Origin: Lawsonella clevelandensis
Lineage (GTDB): Bacteria > Actinomycetota > Actinomycetes > Mycobacteriales > Mycobacteriaceae
NCBI RefSeq assembly: GCF_001293125.1
Contig: NZ_CP009312.1
Coordinates: 1,711,447 to 1,775,446 of the forward strand
Direction: 5' to 3'
Length of the DNA stretch: 64,000 nucleotides
Shown: positions 47,701 to 56,840 of the stretch, piece after piece
Numbering within the stretch: the first letter of the stretch is position 1
Layout: each line of letters opens with the position of its first letter
The notes under the pieces: generated by a model
Seen by the model: the letters and a program-made list of their open reading frames with translations, nothing else
Database searches by the model: none
What the model was told of the DNA's origin: nothing
Translations under genes and position numbers: made by a program

Positions 47701-48295
47701 GCTGGGCCTTTATGTGTCCGGCCATCCGCTGGATGGTCTAGAGCTTGCCCTGCACGAGCGGACGGACACTTCAATCGCGACCATCTTGGAAGGTGAGCTG
47801 CCGAACGGTAAATCTGTGGTGATCGGTGGCATCATCGCGTCGGTGGACCGGCGTGTGAACAAGAAGGGCGAGCCGTGGGCCATCATCCGCATTGAAGATC
47901 TGCAGGGTGGTGTAGAAGTGCTCTTCTTCCCGCGTCTGTACCAAAAGATCGGGATGGACATTGTGGAAGACGCGGTGGTGATTGTTACCGCCCATGTGAG
48001 CATTCGGGAAGACCGGATGAGTCTTTTCGGCGATGATCTCACCGTCCCCGACTTGGGTGGAGAAGGTGTGGCGCCGGTGTTTAATCTGCGTCTGACAACC
48101 CAGATGTGCACTCCTGAACTGCTCGCGCAGTTGAAGGACATCCTGACTCACCACCCGGGACCGTCTCCGGTGATGGTGACATTGGAAGCCGAGGGGAGGG
48201 TTCAGCGGTTGGCCCTGTCGGACGCATTGCAGGTCCAGAGCAGTAGTGAACTCATCTCCGATTTGAAGGCGGTTTTCGGCAGTCACTGCGTTTAG
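44747..48295 (+). CDS. dnaE1: DNA polymerase III alpha subunit DnaE1
   Basis: Replicative polymerase of 1182 aa. The N-terminal PHP domain keeps its metal ligands ([13 protein letters not shown] with His10, His12 and His14; MTDHGNMYG), so, as in mycobacteria, it may provide proofreading. The polymerase active site has PDIDMDFDD with Asp419 and Asp421. The C-terminal part carries the tandem HhH, beta-clamp binding and OB-fold regions ([32 protein letters not shown]). GGAG 5 nt upstream supports the ATG. Confidence 0.98.
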   Translation: MAVGNSSFVHLHNHTEFSMLDGMAKIDTLMEECNRLGMPAVGMTDHGNMYGASDFYKAATAAGVKPIIGIEAYIAPGSRFDKTRQRWGDPSQRGDDVSGSGAYTHMTLWAENEEGLRNLFRLSSLASYEGQLGKWPRMDAELIAQYASGVIASSGCPSGEIQTRLRLGQVKEAYESAEKWQSIFGKENFLLELMDHGIDIERRIREDLLKLGQDMGMRPVITNDCHYVTQDQARAHEAMLCVQTGKTLSDPTRFKFDGDGYYLIPPEEIRARWDKEVPGACDTTLWIADRVEDYSNVWKYHNRMPSFDTPTGHDAESWLRHEVHRGLEWRFPNGVAQEYIERANYEIDVIVQKGYPTYFLVVADLVTHARELGIKVGPGRGSAAGALIAYALGITNIDPVEHGLLFERFLNPERPSAPDIDMDFDDRRRGEMIRYASDRWGADKVAQVITFGTIKTKAAIKDSARVQFGQPGYAIADRMTKALPPAQGAKDIPLSGIMDPEHPRYGEAAEIRSLIETDPDVRRIYETARGLEGMVRQAGVHACAVIMSSEPLLECIPMWKRAQDGALITGWDYPSCEAIGLLKMDFLGLRNLTVIGDALENIKRNRNGEEVDLDRLELTDDKSYELLRRGDTLGVFQLDGGGMRELLKKMEPTGFNDIVASLALYRPGPMGVGAHWAYADRKNGRTPVEPISPELDEPLKDILAETYGLIVYQEQIMQIAQKVAGYSLGQADLLRRAMGKKKPEVLAKEFDNFQAGMRERKYSDEAIKVLWETILPFAGYAFNKSHAAGYGLVSYWTAYLKANYPAEYMAALLTSVGDDKDKTALYLSDCRRMGIRVLQPDVNESIWNFAPVGQDIRFGLGAVRNVGEQAVEEIVEARQERGEFTNFTDYLDKIGQTACTKKVTESLIKAGAFDSLGHSRKGLYLVHSDAIDSVVGTKKAAAAGQFDLFAGFGADAGDAATSAFEVHVPDDEWDKKHRLALEREMLGLYVSGHPLDGLELALHERTDTSIATILEGELPNGKSVVIGGIIASVDRRVNKKGEPWAIIRIEDLQGGVEVLFFPRLYQKIGMDIVEDAVVIVTAHVSIREDRMSLFGDDLTVPDLGGEGVAPVFNLRLTTQMCTPELLAQLKDILTHHPGPSPVMVTLEAEGRVQRLALSDALQVQSSSELISDLKAVFGSHCV

Positions 48296-48307
48296 TGCGA
48301 TAATGGG

Positions 48308-49597
48308 GTGGTGAACGAAGAACTCTCAAACCCCCAGGTTGTCCTACCTACTGCTGCTGATGTAGAGAAGGCTGCTAAGACAATTGGTGGAGTCGTAGAA
48401 CGCACTCCGCTGCAGTACTCGCCGAGGCTTTCCGAGATTACCGGCGCCAAGATTTACCTGAAGCGAGAGGACCTTCAAGGCGTTCGCTCCTACAAGATTC
48501 GTGGAGCCTACAACGTCATTGCTCAGCTCAACGAGGAACAGCGCCAGGCTGGTGTGGTTGCCGCATCTGCTGGTAATCACGCTCAGGGCGTGGCATACGC
48601 GTGCCGGACTCTCGGTGTAAAGGGCCGCATCTTTGTTCCTTCCAATACACCGAAGCAAAAGCGCGACCGCATTATGTACCACGGTGGTGACGCCGTCGAG
48701 CTGGTCGTCACTGGTAACTCTTTTGATGATGCAGCTGCTGCCGCCTGGCAGGATGCACAAGAGTCCGGTGCCACGTGGGTCGCCCCGTTTGACGATCTTG
48801 GCACCATTGCTGGGCAGGGAACCATTGCCCGTGAGGTGGTGGAACAGCTTGCGGAGATCGGTGAAGAGCCCAGCATGTTTGTCGTGCCAGTGGGCGGCGG
48901 CGGACTCTTCTCTGGTGTCGTCACTTACCTCTCCGGAAAGAACCCCAAGACGGAAGTTGTGGGCGTTGAGCCCGCCGGTGCTGCCTGTGTCGCGGCCGCT
49001 CTGGATATGGGTGGCCCCGTTACGCTCGGGGATACTGATCCTTTTGTTGATGGTGCTGCGGTGAAGCGATGTGGCGACGTTACCTATGCGGTGCTCGATG
49101 GGCATCGGAAGATGATTGATCTCATCAATGTGGCAGAAGGCTCGGTCTGTACTGAAATGCTGGAGCTTTACCAGAATGAGGGCATTATCGCAGAGCCGGC
49201 AGGGGCGCTCTCCGTCACGGCCCTGCACCATTTGCGCTTCATTCCCGGAAGCTCGGTCGTCTGCATCATTTCGGGTGGTAACAACGATGTTTCTCGCTAC
49301 AGCGAGATCATCGAACGTTCTCTCGTGGACCAAGGTCTCAAACACTACTTCCTGGTGAACTTCACCCAGAAGCCGGGCCAGTTGCGGAAGTTCCTCGACA
49401 GTGTCCTAGGGCCGGATGATGACATCACCCTCTTTGAGTATGTGAAGCGGAACAACCGAGAAACTGGTGCTGCGCTGGTGGGTATTCAACTGGGGACAGC
49501 CACCGGCCTGCACGCACTGTTGCACCGGATGGAGGAGAGTGGCATTGACTGTGAACGCCTCCTGCCGGGAACTCCTGCCTACGAATACCTGACCTAG
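48308..49597 (+). CDS. ilvA: Threonine ammonia-lyase (threonine dehydratase)
   Basis: PLP enzyme of 429 aa that deaminates threonine to 2-oxobutyrate, the first step of isoleucine synthesis. PLP Lys63 is in GVRSYKIRGAYNV; SAGNHAQGVA, GGGGLFSGV and the Ser-containing ISGGNNDVSR site are present. The C-terminal ACT-like domain (HYFLVNFTQKPGQLRKFL...) is the short actinobacterial form with one regulatory unit. Two GTG starts (48308, 48311) are in frame. GATAAT at 48299-48304 ends 6 nt before the second, so a leaderless transcript from 48311 is possible. It begins 12 nt after dnaE1. Confidence 0.95.
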   Translation: MVNEELSNPQVVLPTAADVEKAAKTIGGVVERTPLQYSPRLSEITGAKIYLKREDLQGVRSYKIRGAYNVIAQLNEEQRQAGVVAASAGNHAQGVAYACRTLGVKGRIFVPSNTPKQKRDRIMYHGGDAVELVVTGNSFDDAAAAAWQDAQESGATWVAPFDDLGTIAGQGTIAREVVEQLAEIGEEPSMFVVPVGGGGLFSGVVTYLSGKNPKTEVVGVEPAGAACVAAALDMGGPVTLGDTDPFVDGAAVKRCGDVTYAVLDGHRKMIDLINVAEGSVCTEMLELYQNEGIIAEPAGALSVTALHHLRFIPGSSVVCIISGGNNDVSRYSEIIERSLVDQGLKHYFLVNFTQKPGQLRKFLDSVLGPDDDITLFEYVKRNNRETGAALVGIQLGTATGLHALLHRMEESGIDCERLLPGTPAYEYLT

Positions 49598-49607
49598 CGG
49601 CGGGCTG

Positions 49608-50330
49608 GTGGCAGCGATGGACCTGTCGTATGGGGTGAGCTCTGGAGCTACCATTACGGCGGAGCTGGAGATAAAGCGGTCGCGGTTTCTCTGCTATCTA
49701 CAGCGGACTGAAACTGAGCACGACGCCCGGGAGTTCATCGCGGAAATCCGTCACCTGCATCCCACTGCCCGTCATCACTGTACTGCTTTCCGTATTGGAG
49801 AAGGAACAGGGGAGGTGCGGGAACGCTCCAGTGATGACGGGGAACCTTCCGGTACCGCGGGTAGCCCGATGCTCGCGGTACTGCGGGGCGAGGGGCTAGT
49901 CAATGTCTGTGCCGTTGTCGTTCGCTATTTTGGTGGGGTATTGCTGGGCACCGGTGGCCTTGTACGGGCGTACACCGATGCAGTTGTTGCGGGGCTGGCA
50001 GCTGCCCAGCAAACCAAACGTATAGTGTCTCGGAGATCCGTGGAACTGTGGTCAGTAGAGGCGCCTATTGCTGACGTGGGTCGGTGGGAGGCTGATTTAC
50101 GGGGCAGAGGCATCGACCTAGTGGACGTGATCTATGGGGTGGGGCTGGATGTTGTGTGCCCAGAAACAGGAGAGGTCTCGCGCCGTACAGACCCATTGGC
50201 CACGGTTCTTGTGGCGGCAGTAGCGCAGCGCGGCGAGGCAGAACTTCTTCAGGAATACATTTCCGCCCTGTCGGCCGGTTCTCGGGAACCGTACCGGACA
50301 GGGCGGAAAATGCGCGAGTGCCAACAGTAA
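49608..50330 (+). CDS. YigZ/IMPACT family protein
   Basis: A 240-aa protein with the UPF0029/IMPACT N-terminal domain: KRSRFLCYLQRTETEHDAREFIAEIRHLHPTARHHC, SSDDGEPSGTAGSPML, and VVRYFGGVLLGTGGLVRAYTDAV, all signature segments, followed by a ferredoxin-like C-terminal domain. Biochemical role is not firmly known. The GTG at 49608 or ATG at 49617 may be used. It converges on the lipase gene; an inverted repeat at 50364-50371 with 50389-50396 may end both transcripts. Confidence 0.88.
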   Translation: MAAMDLSYGVSSGATITAELEIKRSRFLCYLQRTETEHDAREFIAEIRHLHPTARHHCTAFRIGEGTGEVRERSSDDGEPSGTAGSPMLAVLRGEGLVNVCAVVVRYFGGVLLGTGGLVRAYTDAVVAGLAAAQQTKRIVSRRSVELWSVEAPIADVGRWEADLRGRGIDLVDVIYGVGLDVVCPETGEVSRRTDPLATVLVAAVAQRGEAELLQEYISALSAGSREPYRTGRKMRECQQ

Positions 50331-50411
50331 AGCGGGGAGCTCGCTTCTTTTCTCTAGGTGGCAGATAGCGAGGAGGAGAGACGACTCGTCGCTATCACCA
50401 GGTAGTCTGTC

Positions 50412-51497
50412 CTACTGCAGGTAAGGCGGCACGAAGGTGCACGTGATCTGCTTGTAGTTACGACCGGTGAGCATGTTTTCCACAACCTGGTAGGTAACCG
50501 GGTCGTAGGTCATGCCGAAGTGGTCGGTAAAGTCGATGGGGCAGAGGTCCTGGATGACGATGTTGGTGACGCCCGGTTCCTTGATGAGGTCATGGGTGTA
50601 GGGGGTCACAACGTCGTCGAAGTAGGTGGTGATGACGGTGTACTTCACATCGGGCATGGTGATACCACCCTTTTCGAGTTCCTTGACGAAGCCAGAGCCC
50701 ATAGTCTGCTGACCGTCAGCGGATAGATTGACCTTGTCAAAGAGCTTCTGCCACTGGTCGTTCAGACCGGCTGTGTCAATAGTACGACCAATGCCGTAGA
50801 GGGAGGAACCGTGGTTGGAAGCAACCAGACCAATGGTGTGGCGTACGGTCTTGTCGCCGCCGTACCACTTGATATAGGCGTTGGGGAGCGCTCCGCCGCC
50901 CTGGGAGTGGCCAACGAAGTCAACCTTCTTGGCACCAGTGCGCTTCATGACGTAGTTGACGAAAACGCCGAGGAACTGTGCGGAAGCCTTGATATCGCCG
51001 TTGAAGGGAAGAGCTTCGTCAATCTTGTTGGGATCGACGAAGGCACCCGGCATGGCGGGGCCTGGGTTGTAGTTAAAGGTGTAGGCGCACAGACCGGCCT
51101 TGGCCAGCATCGGACCGTAGTAGGCCCAGGTGGCGTAGGCATCTTCATTGGTGCCGGGGATGAGGATGATGGGGAGAGCATCCTTGTACCTAGGCTTGCA
51201 GGAGAAGTCGTTCACGCCTTTGGGGGCAGTGCCATTGTGCTCCTTGGAGTATTTGGATGCGGCGGGGAAGTTAGTCTGGATGGGGCCAATACCCTGGTTC
51301 GGCATGCCCCACTTGTCGGAGGTCTTGTTGCGAAGGCCGCCGAATTCGTCACGGGGGTAACCGGGGATACTGTTCGAGGAAGTAGCAGAATCATCAGATG
51401 CTGCAGTGGTGCTGGCGTACGCAAAGGCCGGCGAGATGCTGAGTGTCATTGCGGAAGCGCAGAGGGCAGCAGTAAAGCGATGGCTGAGAGAGGTCAT
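50412..51497 (-). CDS. Secreted triacylglycerol lipase (class 2-like alpha/beta hydrolase)
   Basis: Extracellular esterase/lipase of 361 aa. The signal peptide (about 1-28, cleaved after AFAYA) precedes an alpha/beta hydrolase core with IILIPGTNEDA (oxyanion region), the nucleophile Ser198 in GHSQGGG, an Asp at 294-295 (YFDDVVTPY) and His326 (TDHFGMT). Cys100 and a later Cys may form disulfides. It would release fatty acids from host or environmental lipids, fitting a lipid-using actinomycete. It stands alone, with its own operator-like palindromes upstream (51548-51581). Confidence 0.88.
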   Translation of the reverse strand: MTSLSHRFTAALCASAMTLSISPAFAYASTTAASDDSATSSNSIPGYPRDEFGGLRNKTSDKWGMPNQGIGPIQTNFPAASKYSKEHNGTAPKGVNDFSCKPRYKDALPIILIPGTNEDAYATWAYYGPMLAKAGLCAYTFNYNPGPAMPGAFVDPNKIDEALPFNGDIKASAQFLGVFVNYVMKRTGAKKVDFVGHSQGGGALPNAYIKWYGGDKTVRHTIGLVASNHGSSLYGIGRTIDTAGLNDQWQKLFDKVNLSADGQQTMGSGFVKELEKGGITMPDVKYTVITTYFDDVVTPYTHDLIKEPGVTNIVIQDLCPIDFTDHFGMTYDPVTYQVVENMLTGRNYKQITCTFVPPYLQ

Positions 51498-51547
51498 GGG
51501 AAGTCCTATGTACGGTTATTTCGGGAGAGAAGAGAGGGTTTAGCGTT

Positions 51548-51581
51548 GTTTAGCAGAATGCTAAACCGACTCTGAGAGTCA
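51548..51581 (-). promoter_or_regulatory. Operator-like palindromes in the lipase promoter
   Basis: A 19-bp interrupted palindrome (GTTTAGC, 5-nt centre, GCTAAAC; 51548-51566) and GACTC-TGA-GAGTC (51569-51581) lie about 50-85 bp upstream of the lipase start. Read on the minus strand a TTGACT overlaps the second repeat, so a regulator bound here would cover the promoter. The binding protein is unknown. The rest of the gap (51498-51745) shows no convincing gene. Confidence 0.45.
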
Positions 51582-51745
51582 ATCTAGGCCGGCCCACAAG
51601 GTACTGCAACATGGTTGCCTTTTCATCTGGCAGCCACTCTGTACGCCTTCTTGTCAGATTGCTCTTTGCCGAGTTGGAAGACCATTTCTCCGCTCTGCGT
51701 AGTCATTTGACCAGTTGTCAGGTGCTTTTTGTGCGCGAAATAAGT

Positions 51746-51782
51746 GCGGCGCTACTGGTACGTTGTCAACCAGTAGCGCCGC
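51746..51782 (-). terminator. Terminator of glgX
   Basis: A perfect 14-bp stem (51746-51759 with 51769-51782) and 9-nt loop follow the glgX stop by 17 nt on the minus strand; a moderately T-rich stretch follows. Confidence 0.7.
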
Positions 51783-51798
51783 AGAGCACGACGAGTGA

Positions 51799-54204
51799 TT
51801 AGGGTTCCTGCTCGAGAAGTACGAAGGTGTGCGGGGGGAGAACCAGCAGGTTCGTCTCTTCGGTGCCCACTTTGCCCGTCACCAAGCCATCAGCAACGTC
51901 ATCGGCGGCCAGGGGAATGGACACGGGGAAAGTGTCCGGATCACTGCTGCCAGCTGGTAGCTCTGGCGCTGCGGTAGATTCTGCGCCTGAGACATCACCT
52001 TCTACTCCTGTGGCGGCAGAAGTGTCACCAGCACCAGCGTCTTCCGGCTTTTCACCATTGGGCCAGGTGCTCCCCATTGATTCGGCAGGCATCTCACCAG
52101 TTGGGTGCTCCGGTACTTCTTCTGCCGTATTCAGAACGAAGTGCCAATCGTTGCCGTCTGCCTCGCACAGCTCATCGGGGATATGGAACGTGCATGGATC
52201 GTGTGAGGCGTTGAACAGCATGAGGAAGGAGGAATCGCCGTGGAGACCACCTAAGGGGTTGGGAGTGGCATTGGCGTGGCCATTAAGGAACACCATGATG
52301 CTAGCAGCGAAGGCGTTATCCCAATCCGCCGGCTCCATTTCTTTACCGTTGGGCGTCATCCAGATAACGTCTGGTAGCCCCTGGCTGGTGTCGTTAAGAT
52401 GGCTTTCTGTGGGGGAGTCTGCGGGGACGCTCTCACCCGTAAAGAAGTTGCTCTGGCGGAAGATGGGGTGCTTGTGACGGAGCTCAATGAGAGCCTGCGT
52501 GAAGCTGTGCAATCCTGCCCACTGGGGGTCTTGTGCAGCCTCCCAGTCCACCCAGGAAATCTCGTTGTCCTGGCAGTAGACGTTATTATTGCCGCCTTGT
52601 GTGCGACCCACTTCGTCACCATGGAGCAGCATGGGAGTGCCTTGGGAGAGGAAGAGCGTAGCAAGCATGTTGCGCTGCTGCCGGAGACGTAAGGCCTGGA
52701 TCTTAGGTTCGTCGCTGGGGCCCTCCACTCCACAGTTCCAGTTGCGGTTGTGTGACTCTCCGTCACGGTTATCCTCGCCGTTGGCGCCATTGTTCTTCTG
52801 GTTGTAGGTCACCAGATCGCGCATGGTGAAGCCGTCGTGGGCGGTAATGAAGTTGACGGAGTTGAAGGGGCGGCGGTTGTTGTGAGCGTATAAATCCGCG
52901 GAGCCAGTGAGACGCCCGGCGAATTCGCCGAGAACATCCGGGTTACCGCACCAGAACTCGCGCATCGTGTCACGGAATTTACCGTTCCATTCACTCCAAG
53001 GGTAGGGGAAGCCGCCCACCTGGTAGCCGCCGTAGCCCAGATCCCAGGGTTCTGCGATGAGCTTAACCTGCGAGAGTACGGGGTCTTGCTGGACAGCGGA
53101 GATGAAGTTGCCCCACATGTTCACCGCCTCATCGCCGCGGGCAAGAGTGACGGCAAGGTCAAATCGGAAGCCGTCAACGTGCATCTCTTCGATCCAGTAG
53201 CGGAGGGAGTCGAGGACGAGCTGCAGCGTGTAGGGATGGCGCATGTTGACGCTATTACCGCAGCCGGTGAAGTCGACGTAGGAGCTGGGGTTGTCCTTGC
53301 TGACGTGATAGTAGGCAAGGTTATCGATGCCTTTGAAGCTGAGTGTGGGGCCTTCAACAGAGCCTTCCGCGGTGTGGTTGTACACCACGTCGAGAATGAC
53401 CTCGATGCCGGCTTTGTGGAAGGTTTTCACCATATTCTTGAACTCAGCTACCTGACCGCCGGGGTTCTTGAGCGAACTGTAGTCCCGGTGTGGTGCGAAG
53501 AAGCCGAAGCTGTTGTACCCCCAGTAGTTGCACAGTCCCATCTCGAGGAGGCGTCGATCGTGCAGGAACTGGTGTACGGGGAGTAGCTCGATGGCGGTGA
53601 CACCAAGGTCGGTGAGGTATTCGAGCACGCTGGGGTGGACCAAGCCGGCGTAAGTGCCACGGATTTCTTCGGGTACGTCGGGGTTGCGTTCGGTGAGGCC
53701 TCGGACGTGCGCTTCGTAGATGACGGTGTCGGCCATGTGGTGTCGAAGGCGATGGTCATCCCCCCAGTTAAAGAAGTCAGCAACTACCACGGAGGTCATG
53801 GAGTAGGGGAGAGAATCTTCCTCGTTGCGGACGTCGGGTGTGCCAACCTGGTAGCTCAGGAGAGCGTCGTGGGGTTGATAGTCACCGTCGAAAGCCTTGG
53901 CGTAGGGATCGACGAGAAACTTGCTGGGATTGCACAGTGCTCCGTGGTGGGGGTCCCAGTCCCCGTCGACGCGGTATCCGTAGCGTTGGCCGGGCGCGAT
54001 TCCAGAGACGTAGATGTGCCAGACATACCCATCGGTAGTGGTGATCGGAATCTGGTGCTCTGTGCCGTCGTCATCAATGAGACAGAGGGTCACACTGTGT
54101 GCTGCCGCACTGTACAGTGCGAAGTTGGTTCCTGACCCGTCGTAGAAGGATCCAAGAGGGGCGGGCTTTCCGGGTTTCAGAGAGCCAGTAGTGGGTGCGC
54201 TCAT
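51799..54204 (-). CDS. glgX: Glycogen debranching enzyme (isoamylase type, GlgX/TreX)
   Basis: GH13 alpha-1,6-glucosidase of 801 aa that trims glycogen branches. An N-terminal CBM48 (PLGSFYDGSGTNFALYS) precedes the barrel with VYNHT, Asp349 (DGFRFDLA, nucleophile), Glu385 (LIAEPWD) and Asp457 (ITAHDGF). The C-terminal beta domain contains an extra acidic, Ser/Ala/Gly/Pro-rich segment (about 700-765), which makes the protein longer than the ~720 aa of mycobacterial homologues. AAGGAGA supports the start. It is 56 bp downstream of the acyltransferase gene on the same strand, the order of Rv1564c/Rv1565c. Confidence 0.94.
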   Translation of the reverse strand: MSAPTTGSLKPGKPAPLGSFYDGSGTNFALYSAAAHSVTLCLIDDDGTEHQIPITTTDGYVWHIYVSGIAPGQRYGYRVDGDWDPHHGALCNPSKFLVDPYAKAFDGDYQPHDALLSYQVGTPDVRNEEDSLPYSMTSVVVADFFNWGDDHRLRHHMADTVIYEAHVRGLTERNPDVPEEIRGTYAGLVHPSVLEYLTDLGVTAIELLPVHQFLHDRRLLEMGLCNYWGYNSFGFFAPHRDYSSLKNPGGQVAEFKNMVKTFHKAGIEVILDVVYNHTAEGSVEGPTLSFKGIDNLAYYHVSKDNPSSYVDFTGCGNSVNMRHPYTLQLVLDSLRYWIEEMHVDGFRFDLAVTLARGDEAVNMWGNFISAVQQDPVLSQVKLIAEPWDLGYGGYQVGGFPYPWSEWNGKFRDTMREFWCGNPDVLGEFAGRLTGSADLYAHNNRRPFNSVNFITAHDGFTMRDLVTYNQKNNGANGEDNRDGESHNRNWNCGVEGPSDEPKIQALRLRQQRNMLATLFLSQGTPMLLHGDEVGRTQGGNNNVYCQDNEISWVDWEAAQDPQWAGLHSFTQALIELRHKHPIFRQSNFFTGESVPADSPTESHLNDTSQGLPDVIWMTPNGKEMEPADWDNAFAASIMVFLNGHANATPNPLGGLHGDSSFLMLFNASHDPCTFHIPDELCEADGNDWHFVLNTAEEVPEHPTGEMPAESMGSTWPNGEKPEDAGAGDTSAATGVEGDVSGAESTAAPELPAGSSDPDTFPVSIPLAADDVADGLVTGKVGTEETNLLVLPPHTFVLLEQEP

Positions 54205-54260
54205 AGATGTCTCCTTGTGAGAGTTACTCCGGGGCGGGGTCTCAAAGGTGTGAGACCGTA

Positions 54261-56630
54261 CTAGCGGGAACGGCGGCTACTTTCTGCGCTGCTACTGCTA
54301 GGGGTGGGCAGGATAGCGGTGCCGGGGTACGGGGTGGTGTTGAGATCTTTGCCGGGTTGGGTGACGGGACCCCATCCGGTGATCTTGTTGAGCTGGCGGG
54401 CAAATACGGGAACGAGGGACTGCACAAAGGAGTGCGTCATGTGGTGCATGTCGTGGTAAACCATGACGTTGCCGATAATGGCGGGACAGAGGTTGCCCGG
54501 ACAGAGATCGTCGGTGAAGTCCATCAGGTGAACATTGTCGAGCCCGCGGGATGCCGCAATTGCCGGGTTCACCGGCGCCATAGCGAGATCACGGGGGATG
54601 CCACAACTGTAGGCATTACCACCGGATTCAAGGCAGTCGGGGACGTTGGCTGGTTGATCGTCGCGAGTTGACCAGGGGGTATCGCGAACGGCAATCATTT
54701 CGATGCCGTCGTTACCAAGGGCGCGCCACAGGTCAACGTAGTAGTCCGGAACCATGTCTGGTCCCACACCGGTGAGGGTAGTGGGGCGGGTGGCGGTACT
54801 GAAGACGTAGTCGTACTTCTTCTCGAGGATACGCTTGTAGACCTTTTTCCCCCACTCAAGACAGCTGTAGTAGGGTTTGCCGTTGGTGGGAAGATCGATC
54901 ATGCCACTGATCATAAGCGGGCAGCCCATCTTGAAGTAGACATCGACACGGAAGTGCTCGCGCTGGCCTAGGATATCGAGGGCAGTGAGCCAGTGTTCTG
55001 CGTGGGAGCCTCCGACGAGAGCGATAGAGCGTTCTGCGTTGACGTCGCCGTAGACGCACGGGCGTCCTTTGTTCTGCCTCCATAGTTTGACAGTGTGGAT
55101 TTCAGAATCTTCAAAGTTGGAGATGCATCCATCAAAGGATGAGAGAGGGAGGGTACGGTCCGCATCGATGGGGCGAGGTTCGTATGCCACGCCCTTGGGT
55201 ACCGGCATTTTCTCGGTAATAGCGCGGGCGCCTGGGTAGTCTGCGGTGAGAACGAGAGTCATCTGTCCATCGAGGCTGGTTATGTAACGCTTCCAGGTGA
55301 TGTGGAAGCCCACCAGGCAGAAGGTGAGGATGACGACCATGGTGCCGGCGATAGCTTTCCAGCTCAACCAGCTGCGCTTGGGGCGGAGGGCAGCTCCCAG
55401 CCGAGCATTCCAGGAGGGTTTCTCGACGTTAGTATCTTGAGCGACGACCGGGTGCTTTTTCTTCATACGCAGCGGTTCTTCGATGTAGTGATGCGTGAAC
55501 CACGCCAGTACGAGGCTGACAACGACGACGAAGATGCCGATCTTGTTCGAGGGGTGCTGGCGTTTTAGCTGGGTGCACAGCAGGATGAGGATTGGCCAGT
55601 GCCACATGTAGAGGGAGTAAGCGAGGCGGCCGAGTTCGCGCAGCGGCTTGGAGGCAAGGAAGGCCGTGAAGGGGGCGTTGCGCCAGGTGAGCTCTTCTCC
55701 TTCGGGCGCTTGTCCGGCGATGATGAGGAAGACGGTGGCGATCAAGACGTAGAGCGTCCAGGGGCCAGGGAATTCATTGACGCCATTAAAGATGAGACCA
55801 CAGGTAAAGATGGCGAAAAGTCCGATGACGGTAAGGAACCAGCGTACCCAGTGGTTACGTATCTGGATTTTGTGCATGACGGTGGCGAGGAGACCACCGA
55901 GGAAGAGTTCCCACATACGGGACCAGGTGTCGTAGTAGTTGAGCATCTGGTCTTCGCGGTGCAAGTAGAGAGCGTAGATGAAGCTCAGCACAGTACCGAT
56001 GCCGAGAATGACTGCCATCGGGGTAAAGATTGATTTGCCGGGCCAGAAGCGGTGGAGCAGCCATCCGAGGCCACAGCAGAGCAGGATGATAATGACGTAG
56101 AACTGGCCTTGTACCGACATGGACCAGAGGTGCTGCAGGGGGCTGACAGCGGCGCCTGCCTGCGCATAGTCTTCGGATTGTTCGGCGAGTTTCCAGTTCT
56201 GGAAGTAGAAGAGGGAGGCGAGGACCTGGTCGTTTACGTTCGCCCAGCGGGTCCGGGGGAAAATGAAGATAACGCCGATACCGACGGCAGCGAGGACCAC
56301 CACCATGGTGGGGAGGAGGCGTCGTGCGGTCTTCCAGATGGCACGGAGCGGGTTGAGGCTGCCGTAGCGGTCGACGTTGCGCATCTGGGAGCCGATGAAG
56401 AAGAAGCCGGAGAGCGTCAGGAAGACGTCCACACCACCAGAGACTCGACCGAACCAAATGTGGAAGATGACCACCAGCGCGATCGCGAGTCCGCGGAGAC
56501 CGTCGAGGTCATAGCGGTAGGCATGTCGATGCTGGGGGATTGGGGGGCGCGCCGCAGGGCTAGATGGTTGTGGGGAAGAAGTGCTGTCGTTTCGTGCCAT
56601 GTCTGTCGTAATCAGATTCTTCAGGGTCAT
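54261..56630 (-). CDS. OafA-type membrane acyltransferase with SGNH domain
   Basis: A 789-aa envelope-modifying O-acyltransferase. The N-terminal acyltransferase-3 domain has DLDGLRGLAIALVVIFHIWFG (catalytic His in the first helix), GVDVFLTLSGFF and about ten helices. The C-terminal extracellular SGNH-hydrolase-like domain has SIALVGGSHAEHW (nucleophile Ser) and a late YHDMHHMTHSF region. Such fusions acetylate or acylate polysaccharides or peptidoglycan. The ATG at 56630 has AGGAG 7 nt upstream, so it is preferred to 56663. The homologue Rv1565c has the same neighbours. Substrate unknown. Confidence 0.88.
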   Translation of the reverse strand: MTLKNLITTDMARNDSTSSPQPSSPAARPPIPQHRHAYRYDLDGLRGLAIALVVIFHIWFGRVSGGVDVFLTLSGFFFIGSQMRNVDRYGSLNPLRAIWKTARRLLPTMVVVLAAVGIGVIFIFPRTRWANVNDQVLASLFYFQNWKLAEQSEDYAQAGAAVSPLQHLWSMSVQGQFYVIIILLCCGLGWLLHRFWPGKSIFTPMAVILGIGTVLSFIYALYLHREDQMLNYYDTWSRMWELFLGGLLATVMHKIQIRNHWVRWFLTVIGLFAIFTCGLIFNGVNEFPGPWTLYVLIATVFLIIAGQAPEGEELTWRNAPFTAFLASKPLRELGRLAYSLYMWHWPILILLCTQLKRQHPSNKIGIFVVVVSLVLAWFTHHYIEEPLRMKKKHPVVAQDTNVEKPSWNARLGAALRPKRSWLSWKAIAGTMVVILTFCLVGFHITWKRYITSLDGQMTLVLTADYPGARAITEKMPVPKGVAYEPRPIDADRTLPLSSFDGCISNFEDSEIHTVKLWRQNKGRPCVYGDVNAERSIALVGGSHAEHWLTALDILGQREHFRVDVYFKMGCPLMISGMIDLPTNGKPYYSCLEWGKKVYKRILEKKYDYVFSTATRPTTLTGVGPDMVPDYYVDLWRALGNDGIEMIAVRDTPWSTRDDQPANVPDCLESGGNAYSCGIPRDLAMAPVNPAIAASRGLDNVHLMDFTDDLCPGNLCPAIIGNVMVYHDMHHMTHSFVQSLVPVFARQLNKITGWGPVTQPGKDLNTTPYPGTAILPTPSSSSAESSRRSR

Positions 56631-56801
56631 GTGCGCTCTCCTAACGGAGTCGCGCCTGCTCAATATGCTTTTGCGGAAGGCGTTGCAAAAACGCAGTCGC
56701 TTATCACATCCTACCGTTACAGGCGGTTAAAACCTGCATTGGATTTGGGGCGGGGTCGATTGACAAGGAAGTTAAGGGGGAGTAAAACGAGCGGAGCATA
56801 A

Positions 56802-56816
56802 TAGAACAGTGTTCAA
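56802..56816 (+). promoter_or_regulatory. BioQ-type operator upstream of bioA
   Basis: TAGAACAGTGTTCAA contains GAACA-G-TGTTC, closely matching the box before bioB (59658-59672) and the GAAC-N3-GTTC-like motif known for the biotin repressor BioQ. It overlaps a -10-like CATAAT (56798-56803) and lies 24 bp before the bioA ATG. Confidence 0.7.
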
Positions 56817-56840
56817 TTCTGTATGGAAGGTTGACGGACT

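Noticed and set aside
48344-49345. Long antisense reading frame (333 aa) opposite ilvA
   Set aside because: Shadow of ilvA; composition and motifs do not resemble a protein family.
51548-51566. DtxR iron box in the lipase promoter
   Set aside because: Length (19 bp) fits, but the sequence does not match the TTAGGTTAGCCTAACCTAA consensus well enough.
51611-51802. Small plus-strand reading frame (63 aa) between the lipase and glgX
   Set aside because: It runs through the glgX terminator hairpin, has no ribosome site and no recognisable features.
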